Shown in pieces: positions 36,280-47,400 of a DNA stretch of 64,000 nucleotides. How positions within the stretch are numbered: the stretch's first letter is position 1; every line of letters begins with the position of its first letter. A program made the translations under genes and the position numbers. Location of the stretch: positions 9,894 through 73,893 of the forward strand of contig JAKQSI010000058.1 in assembly GCA_029570205.1 (NCBI GenBank), read 5' to 3'. The notes beneath the pieces were generated by a model. It saw only the letters and a list, made by a program, of their open reading frames with translations. It did not search any database and had not been told where the DNA came from. This DNA is from Candidatus Omnitrophota bacterium (GTDB taxonomy: Bacteria; Hinthialibacterota; Hinthialibacteria; Hinthialibacterales; JAKPRU01).

Positions 36280-38628
36280 ATGAAGTATTCAGCCGGTTTG
36301 CGTATTCCCGTTCTGATGCTCCTTCTGGCATTTGTTCCCGGCTCCTTTGCCGAACCGCTGGCGCTGGTGGAAGACGACAAGGCGCAGGCGAGCATTGTGA
36401 TTGGATCCGAGGCAAGCGATCAGGCGAAAGAAGCGGCCCAGATCCTGCAAGAGAACATCGAGAAGATCACCGGCGTGGTTCTGCCGATTGCCCATGAAAA
36501 TGAGAATGTCATGGGGACTCGAATTCTGGTCGGCAGAAGCAAGGCGGTGGCGGACCTCGGAGTGGAGGTTCCATCGGGATTTACCTATCAGATGAACGAA
36601 GAGGGGTTTGTTTTCAAAACCGTTGGGAAAAACCTGGTTCTCGCCGGAAATGAGGACAGGCACTACCGGGGGACCATTTACGCGGTGTATGACTTCCTGG
36701 AAGAACTCGGCTGCCGGTGGTTTTTCCCCGGACCTTATGGAGAGGTCATTCCGCACCTGGACCGCATGGCTATCGGTTCCACAGACAGGCTGGAGCGACC
36801 GGATTTCCGGATTCGAAACATCTGGTATTCCGGCTGGTTCCCGGTGGATGAGCAGGACCAGAAATGGCTGCAAACCTGGTATGACCGGAATAAAATGTCA
36901 TCCCTGTCATTCTTGAGCCTGCCGGGAGACGGCAGCATTATTCGATTGGCCCCGCCGGAAAAATACTTCGAGAGCCATCCTGAGATTTACGCTCTTGACG
37001 AAAACGGCAACCGGGTCAAAGACATGTTATGCCTGTCGAACCCCGAGACGATAAAAATCGCCGTCGAGACGATCCGGGAGACATTTCGGGAGAACCCGGA
37101 TCAGGTGAGTTTCGGATTTGCCCCGCCGGATGGATTCCCGATGTGCCACTGCAAGAACTGTCAGGCGGAGATTCTGGGATTTGAGGGCAAGGGATACGGC
37201 GACCCCAGCTTGAGCGATGTCTGGTTCCGATTTGCCAACCAGATTGCCGGGGAAATCTACAAGGAATTCCCGGACCGCTGGCTTTTTACGAACGGGTATG
37301 CCAACCGGGTTCGACCGCCGGAAGGAATCGAATCGTTCAGCCCGAATCTCGGGATTCAGTCGGCAATCATCTCGGCCTGTTCCATTCACCGGATCGGCGA
37401 CCCGAAGTGCTGGCAACGGATTCTGTACAAGCAAATCCTCGACCGATGGACCAGAGATTTGAATTGTGTGTTCATCTACGATTACGATCCGGGGACATCC
37501 CTCATCAACCTGCCGTTTCCCTCACTTCACAATCTGAGATATGACATTCCCTATCTCAAAGAGCGGGGTGTATGGGGATTCTGGACCGAGGGAAACAACA
37601 ACTGGATGGTCACGCACCTGAATTATTATGTGCGTTCGAAACTGATGTGGGACAGCAAGACAGATGTAGATGCGCTGGTGCGCGATTACTGCGAGAAGTT
37701 TTACGGCGACGCCGGGAATGCCGTGGAGAAATATATCCGGACACTTGAGAAAGCAATTGAGGATACAACCCTGCATGAGACTTGGGGCCGTCTGATGCAA
37801 TGGAAAGTGGTCTTGCCGCCGGTGCAACCGAAACTGGATCGCCTGATGGAACAGGCGGAGAAGCGTGCAAATACTCCCGAAATCAAGCAGCGGGTTCATG
37901 TTTTGAGACTGGTTCATGACCATACGAACGCTTATGTTGCCATGGAGCAGGCGGTGGCGCGCGGCGAATTTCAGGAGGGCGCAAACTGGGCGGATACGAT
38001 GGCGGCGCTGCGCGACCAGGTTGGGGAAGTTCAATCCGGCCTTCTGCCGCATTCGCCCGATTGGGTCCGCACTTTCCGCACAAGCCTGGAATGGCACAAA
38101 AACATTTACCAGGACATCGCGAATCGGATCAACGGCGTTTCCGGGGAGCTGGTGGTGATGCTGCCGCAGGAATGGGAATTCAAGACTGATCCCAAGGACA
38201 TCGGGGTTCTATACCAGTGGTATTTGCCGAACACCGGGGGCCGTTGGGACAGCATCGACACGACACTCTATTGGGAAGCGCAAGGCTATCAGGACAAACA
38301 GGGGTGGGGATATTGGGGGAAAGCCTGGTATCGAACGGGCTTCACCGTTCCAAAGGAAGTGGAGGGCAAACCGCTTCGTCTGACCCTGGGGGCAGTCTAC
38401 AACGAAGGAGTCTGGATTTGGGTCAATGGGATGTTTCGGCGGTATGAGAAGACGCATTTAACGAAAAGCGGCTACCCGGATGAGCGGTCGCCGATTGATG
38501 TCGATGTGACGGATCTGATTCGTCCGGGGGAGGTCAATACGGTGGCGGTCCTGGTGAACACCCCCATGCCGGGGCGAAATGCGCGCGGCGGGTTGCACAG
38601 AAGGGTTTTTCTGTGGATGCCGAAATAG
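36280..38628 (+). CDS. Secreted DUF4838 glycosidase-like protein
   Basis: 782 residues, signal peptide (about 1-24). An alpha-glucuronidase/GH20-like N-terminal domain (about 30-165, RHYRGTIYAVYDFLEELGCRW) comes first. The DUF4838 barrel follows (FAPPDGFPMCHCKNC, VWFRFANQIAGEIY, GVWGFWTEGNNNWMVTHLNYY). Then a helical region, and a C-terminal galactose-binding-like module (about 660-780, LRLTLGAVYNEGVWIWVNG). The ATG at 36280 has AAAGGAAA just upstream. DUF4838 proteins are found in polysaccharide-degrading bacteria but have no fixed substrate. Divergently paired with the exported isomerase-like gene. Confidence 0.85.
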   Translation: MKYSAGLRIPVLMLLLAFVPGSFAEPLALVEDDKAQASIVIGSEASDQAKEAAQILQENIEKITGVVLPIAHENENVMGTRILVGRSKAVADLGVEVPSGFTYQMNEEGFVFKTVGKNLVLAGNEDRHYRGTIYAVYDFLEELGCRWFFPGPYGEVIPHLDRMAIGSTDRLERPDFRIRNIWYSGWFPVDEQDQKWLQTWYDRNKMSSLSFLSLPGDGSIIRLAPPEKYFESHPEIYALDENGNRVKDMLCLSNPETIKIAVETIRETFRENPDQVSFGFAPPDGFPMCHCKNCQAEILGFEGKGYGDPSLSDVWFRFANQIAGEIYKEFPDRWLFTNGYANRVRPPEGIESFSPNLGIQSAIISACSIHRIGDPKCWQRILYKQILDRWTRDLNCVFIYDYDPGTSLINLPFPSLHNLRYDIPYLKERGVWGFWTEGNNNWMVTHLNYYVRSKLMWDSKTDVDALVRDYCEKFYGDAGNAVEKYIRTLEKAIEDTTLHETWGRLMQWKVVLPPVQPKLDRLMEQAEKRANTPEIKQRVHVLRLVHDHTNAYVAMEQAVARGEFQEGANWADTMAALRDQVGEVQSGLLPHSPDWVRTFRTSLEWHKNIYQDIANRINGVSGELVVMLPQEWEFKTDPKDIGVLYQWYLPNTGGRWDSIDTTLYWEAQGYQDKQGWGYWGKAWYRTGFTVPKEVEGKPLRLTLGAVYNEGVWIWVNGMFRRYEKTHLTKSGYPDERSPIDVDVTDLIRPGEVNTVAVLVNTPMPGRNARGGLHRRVFLWMPK

Positions 38629-38638
38629 GCGGGTGGGG

Positions 38639-39280
38639 TTACCCGTTCCGACTTTGCATTTGTAAACGCCATGCAATGGCGGGAGGGATGTTCATCCAGA
38701 CTACTTTCTTTGTGGCACTCTGAGACCCGCAGAAGCCGGAGAGGACGCGCTCGATTTCCCGGAGGCGGAGGCGTTCCTCCCGGCAGGCGAAGCGCATCTT
38801 GATGTCGCGGACAGCGAGATATTCAAAGAATCGCAGTGTCCCACCGGGCAGCAGTCTCATCCGGTAGGTCTCCAGGATCTCCTCAACGAGCGATGGCGGA
38901 AAATTATTGAATGGCAGCCCGGAGACAATATGGTGAACACGCAGATCGCCATCCAGTTCCTGTACCGGGCAATGATGGTAGACAATCCGTTTCTGTTGAG
39001 CGGCAGGATCGGATTCCATTTCTTTCCGGAGATAGTCCAATAATTCGCCGTTGATCTCACACAGGTGCAGTTCATCTTTCGGGCCGAGTTTCGACAGGAT
39101 ATGCCGGGTGAACGCACCTGTGCCCGGCCCGACTTCCAAAAGAACACGCGGCCGATCGGTTGACTCAAGGCCCTCGGTCATTGCCCGAGCCAGAGCGCGG
39201 GAACTGGGGGTCACCGCTCCGGTATCATAAAAGCGCTTTCGGAAATTGGACAAAAACAGAAGCCGCTCGTGTATGGACAT
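38639..39280 (-). CDS. PmtA-like phospholipid N-methyltransferase
   Basis: 213 residues. SAM-binding motif LLEVGPGTGAFTRHIL, acidic CEINGELLDYL and SGLPFNNFPPSLVEEIL resemble the Rhodobacter-type phosphatidylethanolamine N-methyltransferase branch (also related to KsgA-type enzymes). It would methylate membrane phosphatidylethanolamine. It begins nine bases after the GT4 stop, so both are one operon. The alternative, an rRNA dimethyltransferase, is less likely because of the FNNFP motif and short length. Confidence 0.75.
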   Translation of the reverse strand: MSIHERLLFLSNFRKRFYDTGAVTPSSRALARAMTEGLESTDRPRVLLEVGPGTGAFTRHILSKLGPKDELHLCEINGELLDYLRKEMESDPAAQQKRIVYHHCPVQELDGDLRVHHIVSGLPFNNFPPSLVEEILETYRMRLLPGGTLRFFEYLAVRDIKMRFACREERLRLREIERVLSGFCGSQSATKKVVWMNIPPAIAWRLQMQSRNG

Positions 39281-39289
39281 TTTGTCATC

Positions 39290-40537
39290 TCAAGAGGACT
39301 CGCTTCGATGTGGGGTGTTGCTCGACTTCCATTGCTCGAGCCATTCCCGATATCGGGATTCCTGCTCTCGGATCACAACGTCCCAATCATACTTTTCCTC
39401 GATGCGATGTCTCGCCTGCCTCACCAGCTGAATCCGCAGTTCTCGATTTGTAAGCAGGTGTACTACATGCCGGGCGAGGTCAACCGGCTCTTCCGCGATC
39501 AGCAGATGCGTCCCATTTTCCACCTCCAGTCCCTCGCAACCGATGGGTGTGCTGACCACGGCCCTGCCGGAAGCCATCGCTTCCAGAATCTTCAGACGAA
39601 TCCCTCCAGCCACCCATAATGGAACCAGGAACACGTGGGCCTGCCGGAAATACGGGCCGATCTCCGGCACGGAGCCGGTTACCGTGACCCCGTCCTTTCC
39701 ATTCCATGCCTGGAGTTTCTCCGGCGGGGCATGGCCCACGATAAGCAGGCGCGCATTTTGTACTGTGGACCGCACACAAGGCCAGCCATCGCGCAGAAAT
39801 CGAAGAATCCCATTGTAATTCGGATGATAGGACATGGTTCCGGTAAAGAGGACCGTGGGGGGGTGTTCCGATTCAATCCTCTCTGTGTCTCCCCCATCCA
39901 ACAGGGGATATCGTTCCAGGTCAACTCCGGCGCGTTGATAGGAGACGGATAAGTCCGGTTCCATTTCCTGCAATCGGGCCGCATCCAGCGGGGAGATGGA
40001 CAGGACCCGATGAAATTTCCGCGCGCCCAACCGCTCATATCGCAGGGTCCGCCGGGATTCCCATCGCGCCAGAGGTGACAACAGGGGATGGTTGAGCGAA
40101 TCGGCGTAGCGGTCCAATAGAAGTCCCTCAATGTTTTCCTTGTAATGAATGCGCAAACACGGTTCCCGCCCGGTTACATAAGCCGTGGTGTAGAAATTCT
40201 GGGCGTGAATGATCTCGATTTGCTCGCGCCGGATCAGCCGGGAGACATATCCCGCCATGTCGGAGTTAAAGAAGCGATGCGCTTTGTATGGGTAACGCGA
40301 GAAACAGGATCGTAACAGGGTTAAAAAATCCCATTTTGCGTGAGCGGGGAACGCTGCCACCTCGCGGCACCAGGATTTGACCGTATCCAAATGCTTTAAT
40401 TCATTGGGGTGGTGGTAAAGGCAACCGACAAAGACGTCATTGGATTGTGCGAATCGCCGGACTGTGTTGGACGTCACAATTCTCCCGCCGCTTTCAGGCG
40501 GCCAGGGAATTTGCGGAAGGAGGAACAGAATGCGCAT
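39290..40537 (-). CDS. Group 1 (GT4) glycosyltransferase
   Basis: 415 residues. GT-B fold: N-terminal FLLPQIPWPPESGGRI, acceptor-side loops, hinge, then VLFTGTMSYHPNYNGIL, LLIVGHAPPEKL and the donor-binding region HVFLVPLWVAGGIRLKILEAMASGRAVVSTPIGCEGL, which carries the E-x7-E signature. Transfers a sugar from a nucleotide donor during glycan synthesis. It overlaps no other gene and is followed by the PmtA-like gene on the same strand; a family A repeat lies upstream at 40598-40633. Confidence 0.92.
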   Translation of the reverse strand: MRILFLLPQIPWPPESGGRIVTSNTVRRFAQSNDVFVGCLYHHPNELKHLDTVKSWCREVAAFPAHAKWDFLTLLRSCFSRYPYKAHRFFNSDMAGYVSRLIRREQIEIIHAQNFYTTAYVTGREPCLRIHYKENIEGLLLDRYADSLNHPLLSPLARWESRRTLRYERLGARKFHRVLSISPLDAARLQEMEPDLSVSYQRAGVDLERYPLLDGGDTERIESEHPPTVLFTGTMSYHPNYNGILRFLRDGWPCVRSTVQNARLLIVGHAPPEKLQAWNGKDGVTVTGSVPEIGPYFRQAHVFLVPLWVAGGIRLKILEAMASGRAVVSTPIGCEGLEVENGTHLLIAEEPVDLARHVVHLLTNRELRIQLVRQARHRIEEKYDWDVVIREQESRYREWLEQWKSSNTPHRSESS

Positions 40538-40597
40538 TGGGAATGCGGCCTTTGTCTCTGTTTGGGGTCAATGGCGTTGGATAGACGTGGGCAACGT

Positions 40598-40633
40598 CCC
40601 TCACTTCAAACCCTCTCCTGGAGGGAAAGGGGG
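40598..40633. repeat. Dispersed palindromic repeat, family A
   Basis: CCCTCACTTCAAACCCTCTC then CTGGAGGGAAAGGGGG, in the 169-base spacer between the two divergent glycosyltransferase genes. Confidence 0.6.
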
Positions 40634-40706
40634 CGATTGTGCGATTTCTTAGACAGCCCTCAGAGTTTTACCTGTTCGAGCCGGACTGGCAAGGTTCACA
40701 CCTTCC

Positions 40707-41897
40707 ATGGACTTCGGTTTCTTCAAACCGCAATATCATGCCATGGTATGGGACATTTTATTCTGGTTTTGTATCGGTTGGCTCGTTTATGTGTACCTCG
40801 GCTACCCATTGGCGCTGGCGGTTCTGGCTTTGCTGACCCGCCGGACCTATCGTTCCGATCCCGATTACCAGCCGGCGGTCAGTATTCTATTTTCGGCGAA
40901 GGATGAGATTTCTGCCTTGCCGGAGAAGCTGGCGAACCTGCGCGCGTTGGATTATCCGAAAGAGAAAATCCAAATCCTGGCTGCCTCGGACGGGTCGCGG
41001 GACGGTACATCGGAATACCTGAGAGCGCAAAAAGATATTCACGTATTGATTCTGGACGAGTCCATCGGCAAGAACGCCGCGCTCAACCGGCTCTTGCCCA
41101 GTGCGACCGGCGAGATACTGTTTTTCACGGATGCGAACACCCAGTTTGATCGGTCGGCGATACGGGCGGCGGTGGCGCTTTTTGCCGATCCTCGTGTGGG
41201 ATGTGTTACCGGCGAACTGCGGTTTTCGAGCCGGGGGAGTCTCGATTCGGTCGGGCGTGGAACCGGGTTGTATTGGCGGTATGAGAATGCAATCAAACGT
41301 CTGGAAAGCGCGGTCGGATCGGTTCTGGTTGCCGCGGGGTCGTTGCTTGCGGTGAGGCGGGAACGGTGTACCGAGCTGTTTCCCGATGTGGCGAATGATT
41401 TCCAGTTGCCCATGATGATCGGTTCCAGCGGGGATGCGGTGCTGTATTCCGGCGCTTTTTTGGGAAAAGAGCGGGCCGCGAGCGATCTGAAGGATGAGTT
41501 TGAGCGCACAGTGAGGATCGTGGCACGTGGTATCTGCGGATGCCGCCGCCTGTGGCCTGCCCTTCTGGCTCGCCCCTTCCGCCTGTGGCAGCTCCTTTCT
41601 CACAAGGTAATGCGCTGGCTGGTCGGCCCGATCCTGTTGCTTCTCATGCTCTCGACCGTTGTTTTGATGGCTGGACCTTTTTCGTGGATCTACTGGGCGG
41701 CGTCGGTTGGACAGTTGATCTTCTACGGCGCGGCATTTTTGGGAGGGGCAATTCATGCGGCGGGATATTCCGCCGGGCTGTTGTATGTCCCCTATCATTT
41801 TCTGGTGTTGAATATGGCGGCCCTGGTGGGAGTGATTCGCGGTGTGTTTCATGGTGCGCCCTCCGTGTGGGAGAAGCCGGTTTCTGCGCGGGATTGA
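40707..41897 (+). CDS. Membrane family 2 glycosyltransferase
   Basis: 396 residues. One N-terminal membrane helix (about 15-45), a GT-A domain (VSILFSAKDEISALPEKL; metal-site FFTDANTQF; GELRFSSRGSLDS) and three or four C-terminal membrane helices, as in polysaccharide-elongating processive enzymes. Transfers sugar from UDP/GDP donors at the membrane. The TGA overlaps the next gene's ATG (TGATG), showing translational coupling. The region after residue 240 (VANDFQLPMMIGSSG) lacks a clear QxxRW motif, so it may be non-processive. Confidence 0.9.
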   Translation: MDFGFFKPQYHAMVWDILFWFCIGWLVYVYLGYPLALAVLALLTRRTYRSDPDYQPAVSILFSAKDEISALPEKLANLRALDYPKEKIQILAASDGSRDGTSEYLRAQKDIHVLILDESIGKNAALNRLLPSATGEILFFTDANTQFDRSAIRAAVALFADPRVGCVTGELRFSSRGSLDSVGRGTGLYWRYENAIKRLESAVGSVLVAAGSLLAVRRERCTELFPDVANDFQLPMMIGSSGDAVLYSGAFLGKERAASDLKDEFERTVRIVARGICGCRRLWPALLARPFRLWQLLSHKVMRWLVGPILLLLMLSTVVLMAGPFSWIYWAASVGQLIFYGAAFLGGAIHAAGYSAGLLYVPYHFLVLNMAALVGVIRGVFHGAPSVWEKPVSARD

Positions 41898-44113
41898 TGG
41901 TTATGGGAAGATTCCTGGAACGAATCGACAAGAATCTACGACGAATCGGTGATCTGCTGATCGCCTCGCTTCTGATTACTGTTCCCCTTCTTGTGGACCT
42001 GGATACGGTCTATCCCACCGGCCCGGCCAGCAAGAACTTTCTGCTGGTGTACGGAGTATTTTCCGCCCTTCTGTTTCTGGGCATTCGCATGATTTTCTTT
42101 GCGCGTCGAATTGAGATGACTCTCGCGCAGGGGGCGCTGATTGTTTTCGCTTTGTATTTGATTGCCCGGGCGGTCTGGGACAGTCAGCGTGACTATGCAC
42201 TGGGATTTGCTGCGCCGCACATTGCCTCGGTTACGCTGGCTTTGATGATTTCCTATCTGTACTGCGCTCGGACCCAGCTTGCGCCGCATTTTATTGCGCT
42301 CACTCTGGCGACCGCGCTCGCGGTGCTGTACGCCGTCTCGCAGATTTTCGAGTATGACCTGCTGTTCCGACTGGTTTTTGGAAGAGAGGGCACATGGTCC
42401 AATCCGCTGTTCGAGGAGGAACGGGCCGTTGTATTCTCGACCTTCGGCAACCCGAACTATTTTGCGCATTTTCTGGGACCGGCCATCCTTCTGGGAGTGG
42501 CCGGGGCGTTCGCAGCACGAAGAAAAACCGTGCGGATTGTATGGTGGATGTCGCTGGCGATCAGCTTGATTGTGCTGTTTCGGACCTACAATCGCGGGAT
42601 TGTGTTGGGGGTATTCACCGGCGCATGTGTCTGGGGGGGCGCACTGCTCGGTCGCCGGTTTTTTTGGAAGAAAGAAGAATGTTCCTGGCGGAGTTTCGTT
42701 AAGGCCCGATGGATTTTTGCCGGTGTTGCCACCCTGGTGGTCCTTTTTGCGGCGATTGCCTGGCTGCCTGTATTCGAGCCGATGGTCCGGCGGTTCCGTA
42801 CCGGGATTCTTCTGCGCGACACCAGTGTGCGGTCGCGGCTGCTGTTCTGGTTTGTGGCGCTGCTAATGTGGAAATCCAATCCATGGATTGGTATCGGGAT
42901 GGGGCGATACGATCCGCGTTTTTTCGACTACCTGCTGGACCTGGCGAGAGGACCCTATGGGGAGACGCTTCGGAATCTCACGCAGAAAATGGTTTCTTTG
43001 CGGGCAGTGTATGCGCATTGCGACTATATGCAATTCCTTGCGGAATGGGGAGGCGTGGGGTTAGGGCTGTTTTTGCTGGTTGCGGTTCTTGTGCTGGTGA
43101 CCGCTATCCGGGTGGTGCGGCGGGATGGGGGGGACAATTCGTGCAGCGCCTTTACGGGCATCGGATTACTGGCCGCCTACAGCTCGTTCCTGGTTCAATT
43201 GCTCTATGATTTTCCGTTGTTCCTTCCGTCCTCGGAGATGCTGTTCTTTTTTGTGATCGGTTGTATTCTCGTGCTCGAGAAGGAATCGGGAGAGGAGATC
43301 GGGCGGCGGCAACGGCCGCACCGCTGGCTGTGTGTACCGATCGGGCTTTTGCTTCTTGCGCCGTTTGCCTGGTCGCTGGACCGGATCACGGCGAAGTTTT
43401 CGGCTTCTCATCACTTATATCACGGCATGAATAATATGCGAGTCGGGAAATACCTGATCGGCGACCGGGAATTTGAAATGGCCGCGCGGCTCGATCCGCA
43501 GAATGGAGAGATCATTTTCTACCGTGCCCTCAATTATGCCGCACCCGGGCGTGAGGATAAGTTCGTACTCCAGGCGATAGAGCAGTTCCCGCGATCATTG
43601 GAGACATATCAGAGCTCCTATTATTACTTCCATGTGGGAATGGCTCACCTGGCTGCAAAAAGCTATGGCCGGGCGCGGGAAGCGCTGGAGAAATTGATAG
43701 TCATTCATCCGACATTGAAGGGGGCAAATTATGCGTTGGGGCTTTGCTATTTCCAGAATCCTTACGGTACCGACTATCGCAAAGCGGCGGAGTATTTCCA
43801 GCGGGAGGTTCAGAAATACCCGGATGATATTCAAAGCTGGCTGTACCTGGGAGACTGTAAAATGCGTTTGAAAGACCTTTACGGTGCGCGAGATGCATTC
43901 CATAAGGTGATCCAACTGCATGACCGCAATATCACGGCCAATGAGAGCCTGGGAAACATTTACAGCACACCGGGAGAGTTATTCCATCTTGAATTGGCTT
44001 TGGAGTACTACCAGAGAGCGTTTATCATCGCCGGCGAACTGGGCGATGCACGTAAGGTAGCGGAATTGCGGAATCGGATTGAGGAAATCCGTCCGGCAGT
44101 TTCGGGGCGTTAG
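41897..44113 (+). CDS. O-antigen ligase/Wzy-like membrane protein with C-terminal TPR domain
   Basis: 738 residues. About 12 membrane helices occupy residues 20-510, with the ligase/polymerase-type segments FSTFGNPNYFAHFLGPAIL, IVLFRTYNRGI and NPWIGIGMGRYDPRFF. After residue 515 a soluble part contains tetratricopeptide-like repeats (YYYFHVGMAHLAAKSYGRAREALEKL, AAEYFQREVQKYPDD). Wzy/WaaL proteins polymerise or ligate surface glycan. The start is the ATG overlapping the GT2 stop, not the longer upstream frame. The TPR fusion suggests recruitment of partner proteins. Confidence 0.85.
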   Translation: MVMGRFLERIDKNLRRIGDLLIASLLITVPLLVDLDTVYPTGPASKNFLLVYGVFSALLFLGIRMIFFARRIEMTLAQGALIVFALYLIARAVWDSQRDYALGFAAPHIASVTLALMISYLYCARTQLAPHFIALTLATALAVLYAVSQIFEYDLLFRLVFGREGTWSNPLFEEERAVVFSTFGNPNYFAHFLGPAILLGVAGAFAARRKTVRIVWWMSLAISLIVLFRTYNRGIVLGVFTGACVWGGALLGRRFFWKKEECSWRSFVKARWIFAGVATLVVLFAAIAWLPVFEPMVRRFRTGILLRDTSVRSRLLFWFVALLMWKSNPWIGIGMGRYDPRFFDYLLDLARGPYGETLRNLTQKMVSLRAVYAHCDYMQFLAEWGGVGLGLFLLVAVLVLVTAIRVVRRDGGDNSCSAFTGIGLLAAYSSFLVQLLYDFPLFLPSSEMLFFFVIGCILVLEKESGEEIGRRQRPHRWLCVPIGLLLLAPFAWSLDRITAKFSASHHLYHGMNNMRVGKYLIGDREFEMAARLDPQNGEIIFYRALNYAAPGREDKFVLQAIEQFPRSLETYQSSYYYFHVGMAHLAAKSYGRAREALEKLIVIHPTLKGANYALGLCYFQNPYGTDYRKAAEYFQREVQKYPDDIQSWLYLGDCKMRLKDLYGARDAFHKVIQLHDRNITANESLGNIYSTPGELFHLELALEYYQRAFIIAGELGDARKVAELRNRIEEIRPAVSGR

Positions 44114-44484
44114 AAGGGCTTCTTGTGGACGGGGTAGAAATCCCCCCACCCCCCGAGGATTTGCCGGAGTGAGAGGGACTTGTGGCACAGGCGTCCCTGT
44201 CTGTGGCACAGAAGGACTGTGGATCACTGTGAAGACATCTCCATTGGGATCTTCAGACCCGGGGCTGATTTGTAAATGAAAACGTGGCGTCTCGCGCGAC
44301 AGACAAAAGAAGGTAAGATACGTACAACCTCCTCTGTGCCTCTCCGAAACCCTGGGGGAGAGGTTCCTCCCCCGAAGGTCGGGGGAGGATCAGGTGGGGG
44401 TTGACCGGATCTCGCAAGACTTGTCGGCAATGGTTGAGTGTTGCCTTTCAAAGACCACTTTCTACGGAGACGGGGTAAAAGCCG
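44114..44484. other. Repeat-rich intergenic region
   Basis: 371 bases containing a family A-like element (44143-44177), a degenerate family C element (44181-44220) and a family B-like hairpin (44364-44402). It separates the polysaccharide genes from the large TPR/transglutaminase gene. No gene or promoter is clear. Confidence 0.6.
44364..44402. repeat. Dispersed palindromic repeat, family B-like
   Basis: CCTCCCCCGAAGGTCGGGGG then AGGATCAGGTGGGGG; CCCCCGA and TCGGGGG pair around AGG. Related in layout to 2647-2688. Confidence 0.6.
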
Positions 44485-47400
44485 ATGAAAACATCGCTCT
44501 GCCGAATCATTTCTGGTGTTGTCATTCTGCTCGGTTTGCTGACCGGCTCGGTTGCCGCGCAGAATCCGAATGGAATGGAAACCTGGCATTCCTGCCTGGC
44601 GGGCAAGGACCCCGATGAGGTTTACAACCAATTTCTCGATGTTTTAAGGAGCAATCCCAATGATGCCTACGCTCTGGCGGGGGCGGGATTTTATGAATAC
44701 TCGCGGTATCGTCTCAAAGAGGCATCCGATCACTGGATCAAAGCCGCCGAGGCGTTTGGGGATGATCCGGTTGCGGAACTTTTTTTATACCTGTGTTTCA
44801 ATGTGGCCAACGAGAGGACGGAGTGGATGGATTTCAGCGGACTCTGCGAGCGGCTGGAATCCGGCGGAAACCATCTTCCGTCGTTGCTTGCCAGGGCACG
44901 GTTTCTTCATTCGGCTGTTCTGAGACGTCGGGGAGAGGTGGAGCAGGCAAAGGAACTGGTGAAGACATTCGATTTCATCCAGGACTTCCTGGTGTGCGGC
45001 CCGTTCGACAATGCGGAGAAGCGTGGACACACCCGGGTCTATGGCCCGGAAGAGATGTTCGATCCGAAAGGGGAGTACAGCGGGCGAAATCGTCCGGTGC
45101 GTTGGGAACCGATTCCGGTGCGTTCCCCGTGGGGATATGTGGATTTGAAGGCGTATGCCAGACCCGCCCCGGAGAGCACGGTTTACCTGGCAGCGGTGAT
45201 CGAAGCGGACGGGCAGACTCGTGCGCGTCTGAGCGCCGGGCACGCGGGTGCGCTGAAAGTCTGGGTGAATGGGACGCCGGCGATTGATGCCAACCGATAC
45301 CACGGCCCGACTCCCGACCAGGTCGGCAATCAAATCGAACTGCAACAGGGGAAGAATCTTTTGCTGGTAAAATCCAGTTCCGGCAAGCAGGGAGAGTATG
45401 GCCTGTGGATTCGTCTTTCGCCGTTAGAGAAAGCGAAATCGAATTGGCGAATCCTGCCGGTGGGGGAAGGGTGGAACGATCTGCCGCCGTCATCCCGAAA
45501 AACGCTGGGATCGGAAGTCCCCGCGTTCGATGAAGAACCGCCTGCGATCACCGCCATGCGGAATGTGGGACCGCAGGAACCTGCCGATTCCCCGCGACAT
45601 TTCTTCTATGCGTTGCTGTTGGACAAACTGGATGTTGTGGATGAGGCGGACCAGAGCAAGTTGTTGACACTCACGCGTTGCATGGAAACGTACCCGGAGA
45701 GCGCACTGCTTCGGTTTTATGCAGGCCAGGCGGACCGTGAACCGAATCGTCGCCGCAATGCGTTTCAAGGATGTGTGGACCGCGATCCGGGATTTTTGCG
45801 GGCACGAGCGGCGGTGATCGATAGCTATTATGGGACTCCGTATTTCGACCGCCGACGGCTACTGATTGATGATGCGCTGCATGTGGCGCGTGACGAGGCG
45901 CGATTTGTGGTTCGCATGGCTGAATTGATGACGGATCTGGGGCTTCCGGATGTGGCGCTTGGCCGGGCACGCCAGGCCGTGGCGCTCAATCCCGATATTC
46001 AGGATACCCAATGGTGCCTGGCGGAAACGGGTATTCATCTGCTCCCGCGTGAGGAACGACGGACAATTTACGAGCGTCTGGCTCAGCGGAATGCTTACAA
46101 TCTCCAGGCCATGCAGCGCCTGGTAGAACTGGCTCTTCGAGATGACGATCTTACCGCTGCACAAGCCTGGACAGAGAAGATCCGCACCATGAACCCGTAT
46201 GACACGGATGCCCTGAGGCAAACGGCGGAGTATTACATGGCCGACGGGACATTTGAGAAGGCGATTGTGACGGCGAAAGAAGGGCTGAACGTCTCGCCCC
46301 ACGACCCCGGAATGCACAAAATCCTGGCAATGGCCTATCACCGGGCAGGAGAAGAGGAGAAAGCCTCAGAGCATCTCGGCAGGGTCCTCGCGGCGGCCCC
46401 CTCCGACCCGTGGGCGCTCGACTACAAGAAGCATCTCTCGCCGACAACCGGCGACTATTACATGCCGTTCCGGCGCGATATGAAAGATTTACCTGCGCCC
46501 GACCCGTCGCTGACCGAACGCGCCAATTACATTTCCCTGTTGCACCAGGAAGTTAAGCGGGTCCATCCGAACGGAAACTCCAGCGAAACCGTGCATGATG
46601 TTGTTAAGGTATTGACGGACTCGGGCTTGAATGCCCTGCGTTCGCGAGGCATTTATTATGAACCGGCTACCGAGGAGGTTCGCATTCTCCGCGCCCGGGT
46701 CTGGAAAAAAGACGGAACCTTTGTGGATTCTCCCGCGCCTCAGTATCGAAGCGCCGCCAATGTCGGGGATGCAGCGGCACGGCTGTATGGCGACTATAAT
46801 GTAGCTATTCTCTCTTTCCCCGGACTGGAGAAAGAAGCCACCGTGGAACTCGAATACCAAATGGAAAAGAAAGGTGAGAATATCTATGCCGACTATTTCG
46901 GTGATATTTTTATTGTGGGAGAATATGAACCGACAATTCTGACGGAATATGTGCTGATCTCTCCTTTAGCGCGTGACTTTTACTATTCTTATATTCCGCC
47001 CAAATATCCGCCGTCCGTCCCCATGGAGAAAGCGGTTCTCGCCGAGAAACCGGATGAGCAGGTGGAAGGGCCTGACCGCATTCAACGATGGGTGTTCCAA
47101 AATCTTCCGCTGATCCCGCGTGAACCGCTGATGCCCTCCTATACGGAGATTCTTCCGTATCTGAAGATATCCACGTTCCGGGAGTGGAAAGAAATGACTG
47201 CCTGGTGGTGGAACCTCAGTAAGGATCAATTGATCCCCGGACCGACGGTCAAACAGAAGGTACAGGAGATTGTCGATCGATATCGGAAAGACAAGAGGTT
47301 GGGGCCGGACGATCCGATCGGCCATTTTGAAAAAGTCCGAATCGTGAACCATTATGTGAACACCGATGTGCGCTACCTGGGACTGGAGTTCGGCCTCCAC